DNA of 64,000 nt, taken from assembly GCA_015206785.1 (NCBI GenBank), contig JADEZQ010000004.1:1-64000 (forward strand), written 5' to 3'. Below, in pieces: positions 46,374 through 55,391 of the stretch (its first letter is position 1; the number at the start of each line of letters is the position of its first letter). The notes below the pieces were generated by a model. The model did no database searches. It was not told where the DNA came from and saw only the letters and a list, made by a program, of their open reading frames with translations. This DNA comes from Quinella sp. 2Q5. GTDB lineage: Bacteria > Bacillota > Negativicutes > Selenomonadales > Selenomonadaceae. The translations under genes and the position numbers were made by a program.

Positions 46374-47069
46374 ATGTTCAAGGGCGTTATCTTCGACATT
46401 GACGGAACACTTTACGATTATCAGGTAAACGACATTCGGGCGATGAAGGAGCTGTGTGCGTTCGTCGAGGACGTCGTTGGCGTGGACGAAAAAATTTTCC
46501 GCGCGACCTACTCTGAAGCTCGCAAGATCATTCGCGCAAGACTTCATGACACCGCCGCTCAACACAGCCGCGTCCTGCTCATGCAAACCGCGCTGGAGCT
46601 TTTGGGCAAGAATCCCTTCGATTACGTGCTCAAGATGTACGCGGCGTACTGGAATTGTTTCTTGGAGGGGATGCGTCCTTATGACGGCGCGGCGGACTTC
46701 CTGCGTCGGCTAAAGGCGGCGGGCGTGAAAATTTCTGTCTGCACCGACATGACTGCCCACGTCCAATACCGCAAGCTTGACGTGCTCGGTCTGGCTCGTT
46801 ACGTTGACTTCATGGTCACCAGCGAAGAGACCGGTTGCGAAAAACCCGCGCCGATTATGTTCACGTCCGCGCTGGCGAAGATGAACGTTCGCGCCAACGA
46901 GGCCGCCTATTTCGGCGACACGCTCGACCGCGATATCGAAGGTGCGGCTGCCGTCGGAATTGAGCCCTTCTGGTTCGTGGCGGATCGGGTCGTCACGGGC
47001 GGCGACGCGTTCAAAAAAATTTATTCCTATCGCGACGAGGAGCTCATCAAAATTTTCGGAGGCGATTGA
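46374..47069 (+). CDS. Cytosolic HAD-family hydrolase (YjjG/phosphoglycolate-phosphatase-like)
   Basis: This 231-aa protein shows motif I FDIDGTLYDYQ, motif II CTDMTAHVQYRKL, and motif IV YFGDTLDRDIEGAAAVG, with a helical cap between I and II. It lacks a signal, unlike its two neighbours. It probably removes phosphate from a nucleotide or small sugar phosphate. Its ribosome site is ACGGAGG. Confidence 0.85.
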   Translation: MFKGVIFDIDGTLYDYQVNDIRAMKELCAFVEDVVGVDEKIFRATYSEARKIIRARLHDTAAQHSRVLLMQTALELLGKNPFDYVLKMYAAYWNCFLEGMRPYDGAADFLRRLKAAGVKISVCTDMTAHVQYRKLDVLGLARYVDFMVTSEETGCEKPAPIMFTSALAKMNVRANEAAYFGDTLDRDIEGAAAVGIEPFWFVADRVVTGGDAFKKIYSYRDEELIKIFGGD

Positions 47070-47070
47070 A

Positions 47071-47430
47071 ATGTTTAGGTTCGCTCACAACAACTTGAAC
47101 GTGCTGGACTTGCAACGCAGCATGAAGTTTTACGCGGAGGCTCTCGACTTGCACGAGACCGGTCGAATCGAAAACCCCGACTTCACAATCGTCTACCTGG
47201 GCGACAGCTTCGGCAGCCACCACAAGCTTGAGCTCACGTGGCTGAAGGATTGGAAGGAGCCCTACAACCTGGGCGACAACGAATTTCACGTTGCCTTCAC
47301 CACGCCCGACTTCGCCGCCGCGCACAAACGTCACGAGGCGATGGGTTGTATCTGCTACGAGAATCACGACATGGGCATTTACTTCATTGAAGACCCCGAC
47401 GGCTACTGGTTGGAAGTTCTGCCCGAATGA
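47071..47430 (+). CDS. VOC/glyoxalase-family protein (lactoylglutathione-lyase-like)
   Basis: This 119-aa protein has the paired beta-alpha-beta-beta-beta modules of the VOC fold: NNLNVLDLQRSMKFYAEAL, HHKLELTW, NEFHVAFTTPD and FIEDPDGYWLEVLPE. Candidate metal ligands are H8, E57-region, H75 and E118-region. It could be glyoxalase I, but VOC proteins vary in reaction. The CGGAGG site lies in the end of the HAD gene. It is the last gene before a strong terminator. Confidence 0.82.
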   Translation: MFRFAHNNLNVLDLQRSMKFYAEALDLHETGRIENPDFTIVYLGDSFGSHHKLELTWLKDWKEPYNLGDNEFHVAFTTPDFAAAHKRHEAMGCICYENHDMGIYFIEDPDGYWLEVLPE

Positions 47431-47448
47431 TGTCCGCATAAAAATTTT

Positions 47449-47483
47449 GGGCGACACTCGCGATTGAGTGCCGCCCGTTTTTT
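47449..47483 (+). terminator. Intrinsic terminator after the VOC gene
   Basis: GGGCG and CACTC pair with GAGTG and CGCCC (one symmetrical mismatch, six-base loop), followed by six T. It lies between convergent genes and may also serve the TRAP permease gene. Confidence 0.88.
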
Positions 47484-47494
47484 ATTGTGTGCCG

Positions 47495-49408
47495 TCAAAA
47501 ATTTTTTCGACGCAGCTGGAAGAACAGAATCGTCGAGAAGATTGCCACGCCCGCGATGTCGGTGATGAGACCGGGCTTAATCATCAACAGCCCGCCCGCG
47601 AACAGAATCACGCGTTCAAATTTTTTCAGCGGCGCGGCGAGGTAACCGATGAGCGACGAACTCAACGCGACCATGCCGATCACCGCCGTCATCAGAGCGA
47701 GCACCAGCCCGCCCGTGAAGCCGTAGAGCATGAGCAGTCCCGGATTGAGCACGAACATATATGGGATTATGAACGCGGCGATTGCCAACTTCGACGCATT
47801 GATTCCCGTGCGCAGAGCGTTGCCGCCGCTGATGCCGGAGCCTGCGTATGCTGCCAGAGCGACGGGCGGGGTGACGTCGGCGATGATGCCGAAGTAGAAC
47901 ACGAACATATGCGCCGCCAGAATCGGCACGCCCATCTGAATCAGCGCGGGCGCAGCTATCGTCGAGGTGATGACGTAGTTGGCGGTGGTTGGCACGCCCA
48001 TTCCCAACAGGATTGCGGTGATCATTGTCAGGAACATGCTGGGCAAGACCATTCCGCCGGACAAATCCAGAAGAGTCGACGCGAGCTTGAGCCCGACGCC
48101 CGTCTTGGTGACGACGCCGATGATGATGCCCGCCGCCGCGCAAGCGACCAGTACGCCCAAAACATTTCTCGCGCCGGTTTCCAGCCCGTGAATGATTTCG
48201 GCGGGGGACATGCGCGTTGACGCTTTCAAGCTGCTCACGACGATTGACAGGACGATTGCAACCAGAGCCGCCCTCATTGGTGTGTAGCCGCTGACCAAAA
48301 GCCAGACGATGACCACGAGCGGGATTGCCAGATGTCCGCGCGTTCGGAGCAATTCGCCCAGCCTTGGCAGTTCCGAACGCGGCAGACCCTGCAGATTATT
48401 TCGTTTCGCCTCGAAGTGCACGCCGAGCCACACGCCGATGAAATACAACGCCGCGGGAATCACCGCCGCCTTGACGATTTCGACGTAGGGAACGCCGACG
48501 AACTCCGCCATCAAAAAAGCCGCCGCGCCCATCACAGGTGGCATGAGCTGTCCGCCCGTGGACGCCGCCGCTTCAACTGCGCCCGCAAAATCTTTGTGGT
48601 AGCCGAGCTTCTTCATCATGGGGATCGTCAGTGAGCCGGTGCCAACGACGTTAGCGACGGACGAGCCGCTGACCGTGCCCATCAATCCACTCGACAGCAC
48701 AGCGACTTTTGCAGGACCGCCGCTTGCCCAGCCCGCGATTGAGTTCGCCACGTCGATGAAAAATTTTCCGAGCCCCGTGCCTTCCAGATACGCGCCGAAC
48801 AGAATGAACAGGAAGATGAACGTCGACGAGACGCCCAGCGGTATGCCGAAGATGCCTTCGGTGGTGAAGTAGACATGGCTGACGAAGTGATCGACTGTGA
48901 GCCCGCGGTGAGCCAAAAGCCCCGGCATGTATGGTCCGGCGAACGCGTAGCCGACAAAAAATAATACGACGCAGACCATCGGAATTCCGACGACGCGCCG
49001 CGCAGCTTCAATCACCAAAATTATTCCGAGCCCGCCGATGAAAACGTCCGTTGAGGTCGGCAGAGCCGCACGCAGAATCAGTTCGCGATAGTTGATGACG
49101 ATGTAGGCGGGAGCCGCCGCGCCTGCGATTGCCAGAATCAAATCCGGCGGGTGAATTTTGTCGCGCCGCCAAGATTTTTTTGCCGGATACAGCAGGAACG
49201 ACAGGCACAGCCCGAAGCCCAGATGAATCGCCCGCTGAATCTGCGCGTCGAGCAAACCGAAGCTTGCCGTGTAGATTTGGAAGACGGAGAACGTTATCGC
49301 CAGCGCGGAAATAATTTTCGCCATCGCGCCGGTGTATTCCATCGTGTTGGATTCGGTGTCGTACTTCTTGAGAACTTCTTGGGCAGTCATTTCCTTTCGG
49401 TCGATCAA
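47495..49408 (-). CDS. TRAP transporter permease, fused DctQM (4TM/12TM)
   Basis: This protein of about 637 aa combines a DctQ-like region (about 25-170) and a DctM-like region, with motifs GLMGTVSGSSVANVVGTGS, EAAASTGGQLMPPVMGAAAFL and LGMGVPTTANYV. Fused permeases of this kind work with TAXI binding proteins. The nearest TAXI gene is at 17,695, about 30 kb away. The start is uncertain: TTG at 49406-49408 has GAGGAG eight bases before it; GTG 49417 and an ATG 18 bases inside are alternatives. It follows purF by about 10-18 bases. Confidence 0.9.
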   Translation of the reverse strand: MIDRKEMTAQEVLKKYDTESNTMEYTGAMAKIISALAITFSVFQIYTASFGLLDAQIQRAIHLGFGLCLSFLLYPAKKSWRRDKIHPPDLILAIAGAAAPAYIVINYRELILRAALPTSTDVFIGGLGIILVIEAARRVVGIPMVCVVLFFVGYAFAGPYMPGLLAHRGLTVDHFVSHVYFTTEGIFGIPLGVSSTFIFLFILFGAYLEGTGLGKFFIDVANSIAGWASGGPAKVAVLSSGLMGTVSGSSVANVVGTGSLTIPMMKKLGYHKDFAGAVEAAASTGGQLMPPVMGAAAFLMAEFVGVPYVEIVKAAVIPAALYFIGVWLGVHFEAKRNNLQGLPRSELPRLGELLRTRGHLAIPLVVIVWLLVSGYTPMRAALVAIVLSIVVSSLKASTRMSPAEIIHGLETGARNVLGVLVACAAAGIIIGVVTKTGVGLKLASTLLDLSGGMVLPSMFLTMITAILLGMGVPTTANYVITSTIAAPALIQMGVPILAAHMFVFYFGIIADVTPPVALAAYAGSGISGGNALRTGINASKLAIAAFIIPYMFVLNPGLLMLYGFTGGLVLALMTAVIGMVALSSSLIGYLAAPLKKFERVILFAGGLLMIKPGLITDIAGVAIFSTILFFQLRRKNF

Positions 49409-49426
49409 GTTGTTCACTCCTCAGGG

Positions 49427-50854
49427 TCAGCGCAGATAGTCGCCGCGGATGTTTTCGGTCGGCGGTGCAATGGGGTAGTCGCCGCTGAAGCACGCCGTGC
49501 AAATCCGTCTGCCGCCGGACATTTCGCTCAGGGCGTCGAGCGGCAGATAAGCCAGGGAGTCTGCGCCGATGATGCGACCGATCTCTTCGACGGAATGATT
49601 GTGTGCGATGAGCTGTTCCTCGTCGGGGATATCGATGCCGAAGTAACACGGGTGGCAGAACGGCGGGCTGGATATGCGCACGTGAACTTCAGCCGCGCCC
49701 GCGTCCTTGAGCATGGTGACGATCTTGTTGCTCGTGGTGCCGCGGACGATTGAATCGTCGATCATGATGAGCCGCTTGCCGCGCACGACGTCGCGCAGGA
49801 CGTTGAGCTTGACCTTGACGCTCTGCATGCGGCTGGATTGTTGCGGCTTGATGAACGTTCTGCCGACGTAGGTGTTCTTCGTGAAGGCGATGCCGTAGGG
49901 AATGCCGGAAGCCATTGAGTAACCGACGGCCGCCATGTTGCCGGACTCCGGAACGCCGACGACCATATCCGCCGCGACGGGGTGAACCTGCGCCAAAAGT
50001 TTGCCCGCGATGATTCGGGACTTGGTGACGCTCATGCCGTCAAACGTCGTGTCGGGTCTGCAGAAGTAAATGTATTCGAAGACGCAACGAGCCGACTCCT
50101 CAGCGGGCAGTGCGAGTTCCATGTTGGATTCGATTCTGCCGTTGTGGTGAACGGTGACGACTTCGCCGGGCAAAACGTCACGGATAAATTCCGCGTCGAT
50201 GGTCTCCAGTGCGCAAGTCTCGCTGGTTATGATGTAGGCGTTGTCGAGCTTGCCGATGACCAACGGACGGAAGCCCCAGGGGTCGCGGGCACCGATGAGT
50301 TTGCGCGGACTTGCCACGACGAGCGAATACGAGCCTTTGACCTTGCGCAGGGCACGGACGGTCGCCTCTTGCACGGAACGGGACTTGACGCGTTCGCGGG
50401 CGATGTGATAGGCGATGGTCTCTGAATCGGTCGTGGTCTGGAAGATTGCGCCGCCCATTGCAAGTTGCCGACGAAGTTGCGGGGCGTTGACCAGGTTGCC
50501 GTTGTGCGCAAGCATGAGCGTGCCCTTGATGTACGCCAGAACGAGCGGTTGAGAATTCTCGCGCGTGGAAGCTCCCGCCGTGGAATAGCGCACGTGACCG
50601 ACGCCGAGGTTGCCCGTCAATGCGGAAAGATTCTGCGCGTTGAAAACTTCGTTGACGCGTCCGAGATCTTTGTGGCAGAAGACTTTGTCGGCGCGGTTGG
50701 AAGTGTCAGTCACCGCAATACCCGCGCTCTCTTGCCCACGGTGTTGTAAGGCATAAAGCCCGTAGTAAATCGCTTGAGCCACGTCGCCACCGCTCAAATC
50801 GTACATGCCGAAGACGCCACACGCCTCGCCTGCCGAAGTCATATCAAAATCCAT
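49427..50854 (-). CDS. purF: Amidophosphoribosyltransferase
   Basis: This 475-aa enzyme carries out the first step of purine synthesis (PRPP plus glutamine). A short propeptide, MDFDMTSAGEA, precedes the nucleophile C12 in CGVFGMYD. The glutaminase domain shows GVGHVRYSTAG, and the PRPP motif is RLIMIDDSIVRGTT. The C-terminal C-F-S-G-D-Y stretch fits the Bacillus-type enzyme with an iron-sulfur cluster. The ATG at 50854 is preferred to the GTG at 50863 because of spacing from AAAGGGGTGG. Confidence 0.95.
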   Translation of the reverse strand: MDFDMTSAGEACGVFGMYDLSGGDVAQAIYYGLYALQHRGQESAGIAVTDTSNRADKVFCHKDLGRVNEVFNAQNLSALTGNLGVGHVRYSTAGASTRENSQPLVLAYIKGTLMLAHNGNLVNAPQLRRQLAMGGAIFQTTTDSETIAYHIARERVKSRSVQEATVRALRKVKGSYSLVVASPRKLIGARDPWGFRPLVIGKLDNAYIITSETCALETIDAEFIRDVLPGEVVTVHHNGRIESNMELALPAEESARCVFEYIYFCRPDTTFDGMSVTKSRIIAGKLLAQVHPVAADMVVGVPESGNMAAVGYSMASGIPYGIAFTKNTYVGRTFIKPQQSSRMQSVKVKLNVLRDVVRGKRLIMIDDSIVRGTTSNKIVTMLKDAGAAEVHVRISSPPFCHPCYFGIDIPDEEQLIAHNHSVEEIGRIIGADSLAYLPLDALSEMSGGRRICTACFSGDYPIAPPTENIRGDYLR

Positions 50855-50911
50855 TGCTGCCACCCCTTTGCAAATTTGTTGAGACTAAGAGCCAAAAGCT
50901 TTTGCGCGTCA

Positions 50912-50940
50912 ATTATATGCAAGCCGCCTGCCGTTGTCAA
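50912..50940 (-). promoter_or_regulatory. Consensus promoter of purF
   Basis: On the minus strand TTGACA (50935-50940) and TATAAT (50912-50917) are spaced by 17 bases, a full match to the sigma-70 consensus. No purine riboswitch is evident in the 58-base leader. Confidence 0.88.
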
Positions 50941-50953
50941 AAGACCGTCCGCT

Positions 50954-51907
50954 TCAGACTGCGTCGGTGCGAAAGTCCCGATAACGCTCCATCACCTGCG
51001 CCAGAGATTGAACGCCCGTCGTCGCGCCGACATGTTCAACCGAACACGAGGCTGCCGAGCAGGCAAAGCGTGCGCATTCTATAAGCGGAATGTTTTCCGA
51101 AAGAGCCCAAAGAAAACCCGCAACGAAGCAATCTCCCGCGCCCGTGGTGTCGACGACCTTCTCGACGGAATAGGCGTGGATTTTGGTCAGCTCGTCACCG
51201 TGAGCAACGATGCAACCTTTCGGACCGCGCTTGACGACAGCGCACTTGACGCCGATAGCCATCAACGCCGCGATGTTTGCGTAGGTGTCGTCGTTGCCGG
51301 TCAATGTCGCAAGCTCGAATTCGTTTGGCATGAAGTAATCGACGTAGTGCCACAGCCCCGCCAAATCGTCGGGAGTCTCGCCGTTCTTGGCGTGCGTGGT
51401 GTCGACAATCAGCGTGCGCTCGCCGGCTTTGATTCGTTTGAACAGTTGCGCCATCGTCGGGATATCCAGCAACGGCGAAACGAACATGCTCGCGAACGAA
51501 ACGATTGGTGCCATCTCTTCCAGGTGGGGAAGGATGTCGGTCTCGGTCAAGCGTCGCAAACTCGAACGCGGATTGGTCAGGAAGTGTCGTTCGCCGCTGT
51601 GATCGACCAGCACGACGTTGACGGCGGTTTCAAGCCCCTCTTGCACCTTCACGCCGCTGACATCAAGCCCGTTCTCCTCGGCGTAGCTCAAAATCCTGCG
51701 CCCCGCCGTGTCGTCGCCGACCTTGCTGATCCATTGCACGCGCTTTCCCAACCGACTCAGGACAACCGCTTCGTTGAGAGCGTCGCCACCGAAAGAAACC
51801 TTGACGAAATCCATCGGCGTGGAGTTGCGCGACAGAATCTTCTTGTCCACCGCGCCAACCAAAACATCAACCACGCCCGCACCAATCACGGTGATATCGT
51901 AATCCAT
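50954..51907 (-). CDS. PfkB-family carbohydrate kinase
   Basis: This 317-aa ribokinase-fold enzyme has VSFGGDALNEAVVLSRLG near residue 38 and the catalytic signature DTTGAGDCFVAGFLWAL near 250. The N-terminal glycine pair and the anion hole are present. The substrate could be ribose, fructose or a related sugar or nucleoside; nothing nearby fixes it. The ATG at 51907 has GAGGTG before it. Confidence 0.88.
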   Translation of the reverse strand: MDYDITVIGAGVVDVLVGAVDKKILSRNSTPMDFVKVSFGGDALNEAVVLSRLGKRVQWISKVGDDTAGRRILSYAEENGLDVSGVKVQEGLETAVNVVLVDHSGERHFLTNPRSSLRRLTETDILPHLEEMAPIVSFASMFVSPLLDIPTMAQLFKRIKAGERTLIVDTTHAKNGETPDDLAGLWHYVDYFMPNEFELATLTGNDDTYANIAALMAIGVKCAVVKRGPKGCIVAHGDELTKIHAYSVEKVVDTTGAGDCFVAGFLWALSENIPLIECARFACSAASCSVEHVGATTGVQSLAQVMERYRDFRTDAV

Positions 51908-51926
51908 GTAAATCACCTCGGCGAAA

Positions 51927-51955
51927 ATTTTAGCAAGCACGCCGCACAGCGTCAA
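51927..51955 (-). promoter_or_regulatory. Promoter of the PfkB-family kinase
   Basis: On the minus strand TTGACG (51950-51955) and TAAAAT (51927-51932) are spaced by 17 bases, 20 bases ahead of the ATG. Confidence 0.7.
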
Positions 51956-51980
51956 TCGCGCAGGAAATTTTATCGGGACG

Positions 51981-52009
51981 TTGTGACAAATGTAACCGTG
52001 TGATAAAAT
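51981..52009 (+). promoter_or_regulatory. Promoter of the Crp/Fnr-ccm operon
   Basis: TTGTGA (51981-51986) and TAAAAT (52004-52009) are spaced by 17 bases. It is divergent from the kinase promoter. The TTGTGACA at the -35 resembles half of a Crp/Fnr site, so self-control is possible. Confidence 0.65.
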
Positions 52010-52043
52010 TCGGCGGAAAAATTTTTATCGGGAGGTGAGCGCG

Positions 52044-52709
52044 ATGTCCGGCGAAGAGTTGCGGGGCGTGCCGCTCTTCAAAGACCTGCAACCGCGTGAG
52101 ATCGAACAGTTCATGAAGTTTACGGGAACGACCGTCAGAAATTATCCGCGCGGCGAACGCGTGCTTGAAGCTTTCGTGCCCAACGCGAACATCGGCGTCA
52201 TCGTCAGCGGCGAAGCCCAATTGCTGACGCTCGACAGGCAAGGCAACGAAAACGTCGGTCATGCGCTTGAGAGCGGGGCAATGTTCGGCTCGGTCAGCGC
52301 AATTCTCGGCGAAGACGTCGTGGCGGTCAGCGTGCAGTTGACGACCGACGCCGCGATAATGTGGGTGCCGTATCGTGCGCTGCTGATTGCCGGACCGAAG
52401 CTCGGACGCATGCACGGCATCGTGATGAAAAATCTGCTGGAGACCTTCGCGCTCAAGAACGTGCTGATGATGCAGAAGGTTGAGTTGCTCTCGCAAAAGA
52501 ATCTGCGCGAACGAATTATCCTGTACCTTCTGCAACGCGAACGCCGTCAGCAAACCGAGCGCGTGAAAGTTCCACGGCGTCTGCAGCTGGCGAAGGAGCT
52601 TGAATGTAATCGCTCGTCGTTGACGCGGGAAATCTCGCTGATGGAGGCGGAAGGTCTCGTCGTGTGCGGAGATCATTGGATGCGGCTCAACAAGGATCGG
52701 TTGACGTGA
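52044..52709 (+). CDS. Crp/Fnr-family transcriptional regulator
   Basis: This 221-aa protein has a cyclic-nucleotide-binding-like beta barrel (about 10-120; ANIGVIVSGEAQLL, GSVSAILGEDVVAVSV) and a C-terminal winged helix (RRLQLAKELECNRSSLTREI). The N-terminus lacks the cysteine cluster of Fnr, so it is not an iron-sulfur oxygen sensor; a heme or other ligand is possible given the ccm genes it precedes. GGGAGG lies ahead of the ATG at 52044. Its stop overlaps the ccmA start. Confidence 0.85.
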   Translation: MSGEELRGVPLFKDLQPREIEQFMKFTGTTVRNYPRGERVLEAFVPNANIGVIVSGEAQLLTLDRQGNENVGHALESGAMFGSVSAILGEDVVAVSVQLTTDAAIMWVPYRALLIAGPKLGRMHGIVMKNLLETFALKNVLMMQKVELLSQKNLRERIILYLLQRERRQQTERVKVPRRLQLAKELECNRSSLTREISLMEAEGLVVCGDHWMRLNKDRLT

Positions 52710-53296
52710 CGGCGATTGAATTTCGCGACGTGAGCTTGAGCTTCGGGCGGCGGGAAATTTTTCGGCACGCGACGCTGAATCTGCGCGGCGGGCGAGTTAT
52801 CGGCGTGGTCGGGGCAAATGGCGCGGGCAAGTCGACACTGCTCAAGCTCGCGGGAAAAATCATTGCACCCGACGCGGGGACGGTTGCCCTGCCCGAAGGT
52901 TTGACGATCGGAGCCGTCACGCCGGAGATGAAACTTTACGGCGCGTTGACCGGAGCCGAGAACCTGGCGTTCTTTGCGCGGCTGCGTGGAAAAGTTTTGT
53001 CGCCCGAAAAAATTTTTGAACTCGGTCGGCGTGTCGGGCTGGAGGCTCAAGCTTTCGACGTGCTCGCGGAAAATTTTTCGACGGGCATGCGCCAACGGCT
53101 CAAGTTCGCGGTTTTGCTGGCAGTCGACGCGGATATCTGGTTGCTCGACGAACCGACGGCGAACCTTGACGACGACGGGCGGGAAAAATTTTTCACCGAG
53201 ATCCGTGACGCCGCGCCCGACAAAATTATTTTGCTCGCCACAAACGACGCGACGGAGGTTGGAATTTGCGATGAAGTCATTCGTCTGCCGCTGTGA
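52706..53296 (+). CDS. ccmA: Heme exporter ATPase CcmA
   Basis: This 196-aa ATPase has Walker A GANGAGKST, signature NFSTGMRQRLKFAVLL and Walker B WLLDEPTANLD. Short size and the genes after it (ccmB, ccmC) identify it as the cytochrome c maturation ATPase. It starts with GTG inside the stop of the Crp/Fnr gene (GTGA) and overlaps ccmB by 26 bases. Confidence 0.82.
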   Translation: MTAIEFRDVSLSFGRREIFRHATLNLRGGRVIGVVGANGAGKSTLLKLAGKIIAPDAGTVALPEGLTIGAVTPEMKLYGALTGAENLAFFARLRGKVLSPEKIFELGRRVGLEAQAFDVLAENFSTGMRQRLKFAVLLAVDADIWLLDEPTANLDDDGREKFFTEIRDAAPDKIILLATNDATEVGICDEVIRLPL

Positions 53297-53933
53297 ACAA
53301 GTCGTCGCCATAGTGCGCAAAGATTTCGTCGTGAGCTTGCGGCGGCGGGCGGCTTTGGCGGCGATGATGATGTTCGCGTTGACAGCAACGGCGGCTTTGA
53401 GCTTGTCGACGAGCGGCGTCGTTGAGCCGAAAATTTTATCCGCGTTGTTGTGGGTGATAATTTTCTTCGCGGCGGGCGCGGGCGTTGCCGGCACCTTCGA
53501 CGACGAAGCGCAGGCGGGAACTTTGCCGACGCTCAAACTTTATGCCGACGCTCAAGCCGTGCTCTTCGGCAAAATGATTCACGTGCTCGCGTCGCTGATA
53601 TCGTTGACGGTGTTCATCGTGCCGACGTTCCTGATTCTGTTCGACGCGGACGTTGCCGACGGTCTGTTGATGGTCGCGACGTTGCTGCTCGGATTGATCG
53701 GTTTGTCGGCGGCGGGAACGTTGACGGCGGCTCTGACGACATCTGCCGTGGCGAAGGGCGGGCTCTTCCCGATACTGCTCTTCCCCGTGACGCTGCCGAT
53801 ATTTCTGCCGGCAATCTCCCTGACCGAAGCGGCGTTGACGGGCGCGGCGTTCGATGGCGGCTCGCTCGTGATGATGATGATGTTCGACGCAATGTTGGTG
53901 ACGGCGGCGTCGATTCTGTATGACTACTTGTGA
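53271..53933 (+). CDS. ccmB: Heme exporter membrane subunit CcmB
   Basis: This 220-aa protein has six hydrophobic segments. The N-terminal stretch VVAIVRKDFVVSLRRR, then GAGVAGTFDDEAQAGTLPTL, and the run GGLFPILLFPVTLPIFLPA are typical of CcmB. The ATG at 53271 lies inside ccmA, with GGAGG upstream. It forms the membrane channel for CcmA. Confidence 0.85.
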   Translation: MKSFVCRCEQVVAIVRKDFVVSLRRRAALAAMMMFALTATAALSLSTSGVVEPKILSALLWVIIFFAAGAGVAGTFDDEAQAGTLPTLKLYADAQAVLFGKMIHVLASLISLTVFIVPTFLILFDADVADGLLMVATLLLGLIGLSAAGTLTAALTTSAVAKGGLFPILLFPVTLPIFLPAISLTEAALTGAAFDGGSLVMMMMFDAMLVTAASILYDYL

Positions 53934-53939
53934 GGAATC

Positions 53940-54542
53940 ATGAACAAAATTTTAATCGTGCTGACGGCGGCTATCGTCGCGGCGATAATTTTTTTTGTGC
54001 CACCGATTCGCGGGCTCGGTGAGCTGGCGAAAATAATTTTCTTCCACGTGCCGACGGCTTGGGTCGCGGTGATTGCCTTCTTCACCGGCGCATGGTATGC
54101 CGCGAAATTTTTGCGCACGAACGACTTCACGGCAGACGAACTTTCTGCGCGGGCGGCAAAGTTGGGCTTCGTGTTCGTGTTGCTGTCGACGGCGAGCGGC
54201 GCAATCTTCAGCAAGCTGACATGGGGGGCGTATTGGAATTGGGATCCTCGGCAGACGACAATCTTCGTGCTGATTCTGATTTACGGCGCGTACCTGACGC
54301 TGCGCAGTGCCGTCGCCGACGAAAAAGTCCGCGCAAAGGTCTCGGCGGTCTATTCGCTGTTTAGCGTGCTGACGGTGCCGTTTCTCGTGTTCATCGTGCC
54401 GCGAATGTTTTTCTCGTTGCACCCTGAGCCCGTGCTCAATTCGTCCGGTCGCGTGCAAATGGATACCGTCGTGTTAATCGTGCTCATAGCGTCCGTCATC
54501 GACGCAACGTTGCTGTTCGTGCAGTTGATGAGGAGGTCTTGA
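53940..54542 (+). CDS. ccmC: Cytochrome c maturation protein CcmC
   Basis: This 200-aa protein has about six TM segments and the heme-handling motif WGAYWNWDPRQT at 95-106. Conserved histidines lie in FFHVPTAW (H36) and LHPEP. It would present heme to CcmE. It is slightly shorter than usual. ccmD, ccmE and ccmF do not follow; the next gene is a drug/metabolite transporter. Confidence 0.88.
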   Translation: MNKILIVLTAAIVAAIIFFVPPIRGLGELAKIIFFHVPTAWVAVIAFFTGAWYAAKFLRTNDFTADELSARAAKLGFVFVLLSTASGAIFSKLTWGAYWNWDPRQTTIFVLILIYGAYLTLRSAVADEKVRAKVSAVYSLFSVLTVPFLVFIVPRMFFSLHPEPVLNSSGRVQMDTVVLIVLIASVIDATLLFVQLMRRS

Positions 54543-54545
54543 TTG

Positions 54546-55391
54546 ATGCTGCGGGCTTTGGCAGCGATATGGCTGATTTGGGGCTTGAACTGGGTCGTGA
54601 TGAAGACGGCGAACACTTACTTCCCGCCGATACTGTTCGTGACGTGGCGATTCGGTTCGGGTGCGCTGATATTGTTGGCAGTCGCGCTGTGGAGACGAAT
54701 CCCCTTGCCCGACAAAAAATTTTTGCCGTGGATAATTTTGACGGGTCTGTTGCAGTTGACATTGAACAACGTGACCGCGCAGGTCGGCATGATGTCCGTG
54801 AGCGCGGGCATGGCGGCTGTCTTGAATTACACCGCGCCGCTGTGGACGGCAATCCTGGCGCACTTCGCCTTGAACGAGAGATTGACGCGCGTGAAACTCT
54901 TCGGCGTCGTGCTGGCAATCGTCGGCTTGTATGTGCTGATGGGTCTGCAGGGCGTGGAGGATTTGTCCGCGGCGTTCATAATCATCGCGGGGGCAATGTG
55001 CATGGCGTGTTCAAACATCGTCGTGAAATTGCGGCTGACCCGTTGCGACATGGTGCAGTTGACCACGTGGCAGATGGTCTTCGGAGCTTTGGCTCTGGTG
55101 ATTTACACGACGCTGTTCCCGCAAGGCGAAATCAATTGGTGCTTGCCGGCAATTTTATGCGTGGTCTATAACGGGGCGTTGGCGTCAGCTCTGGCGTTCT
55201 ATCTGTGGAACTACGTCCTGACCCACATCGAAGCCTCCACGGCATCAATCGCGACGCTGGTCGCGCCGGTCGTGGGAGTGCTCGGCGGCATGATGATTTT
55301 GGGCGAACCCTTCACCGCTTACATCGTGCTGGGCATCGCGCTGATCTTCGCGGGAATATTAATCGTCGTCAAGAAGAGAGGAGCAAATTAA
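54546..55391 (+). CDS. EamA-family (DMT) transporter
   Basis: This 281-aa protein has ten predicted TM segments in two EamA repeats (WGLNWVVMKTANTYFPPILF; ALASALAFYLWNYVLTHIEA). It probably exports amino acids or other small metabolites. The ATG at 54546 follows AGGAGG by nine bases; a TTG one codon earlier is less well spaced. It overlaps none of the ccm genes but follows ccmC by three bases. Confidence 0.9.
   Translation: MLRALAAIWLIWGLNWVVMKTANTYFPPILFVTWRFGSGALILLAVALWRRIPLPDKKFLPWIILTGLLQLTLNNVTAQVGMMSVSAGMAAVLNYTAPLWTAILAHFALNERLTRVKLFGVVLAIVGLYVLMGLQGVEDLSAAFIIIAGAMCMACSNIVVKLRLTRCDMVQLTTWQMVFGALALVIYTTLFPQGEINWCLPAILCVVYNGALASALAFYLWNYVLTHIEASTASIATLVAPVVGVLGGMMILGEPFTAYIVLGIALIFAGILIVVKKRGAN

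Noticed and set aside
43677..46586. A 969-codon open frame on the minus strand
   Set aside because: It lies antisense to the lipoprotein and two HAD genes, which have signal peptides, motifs and ribosome sites. The codon bias of this genome keeps antisense frames open; its product has no recognisable motif.
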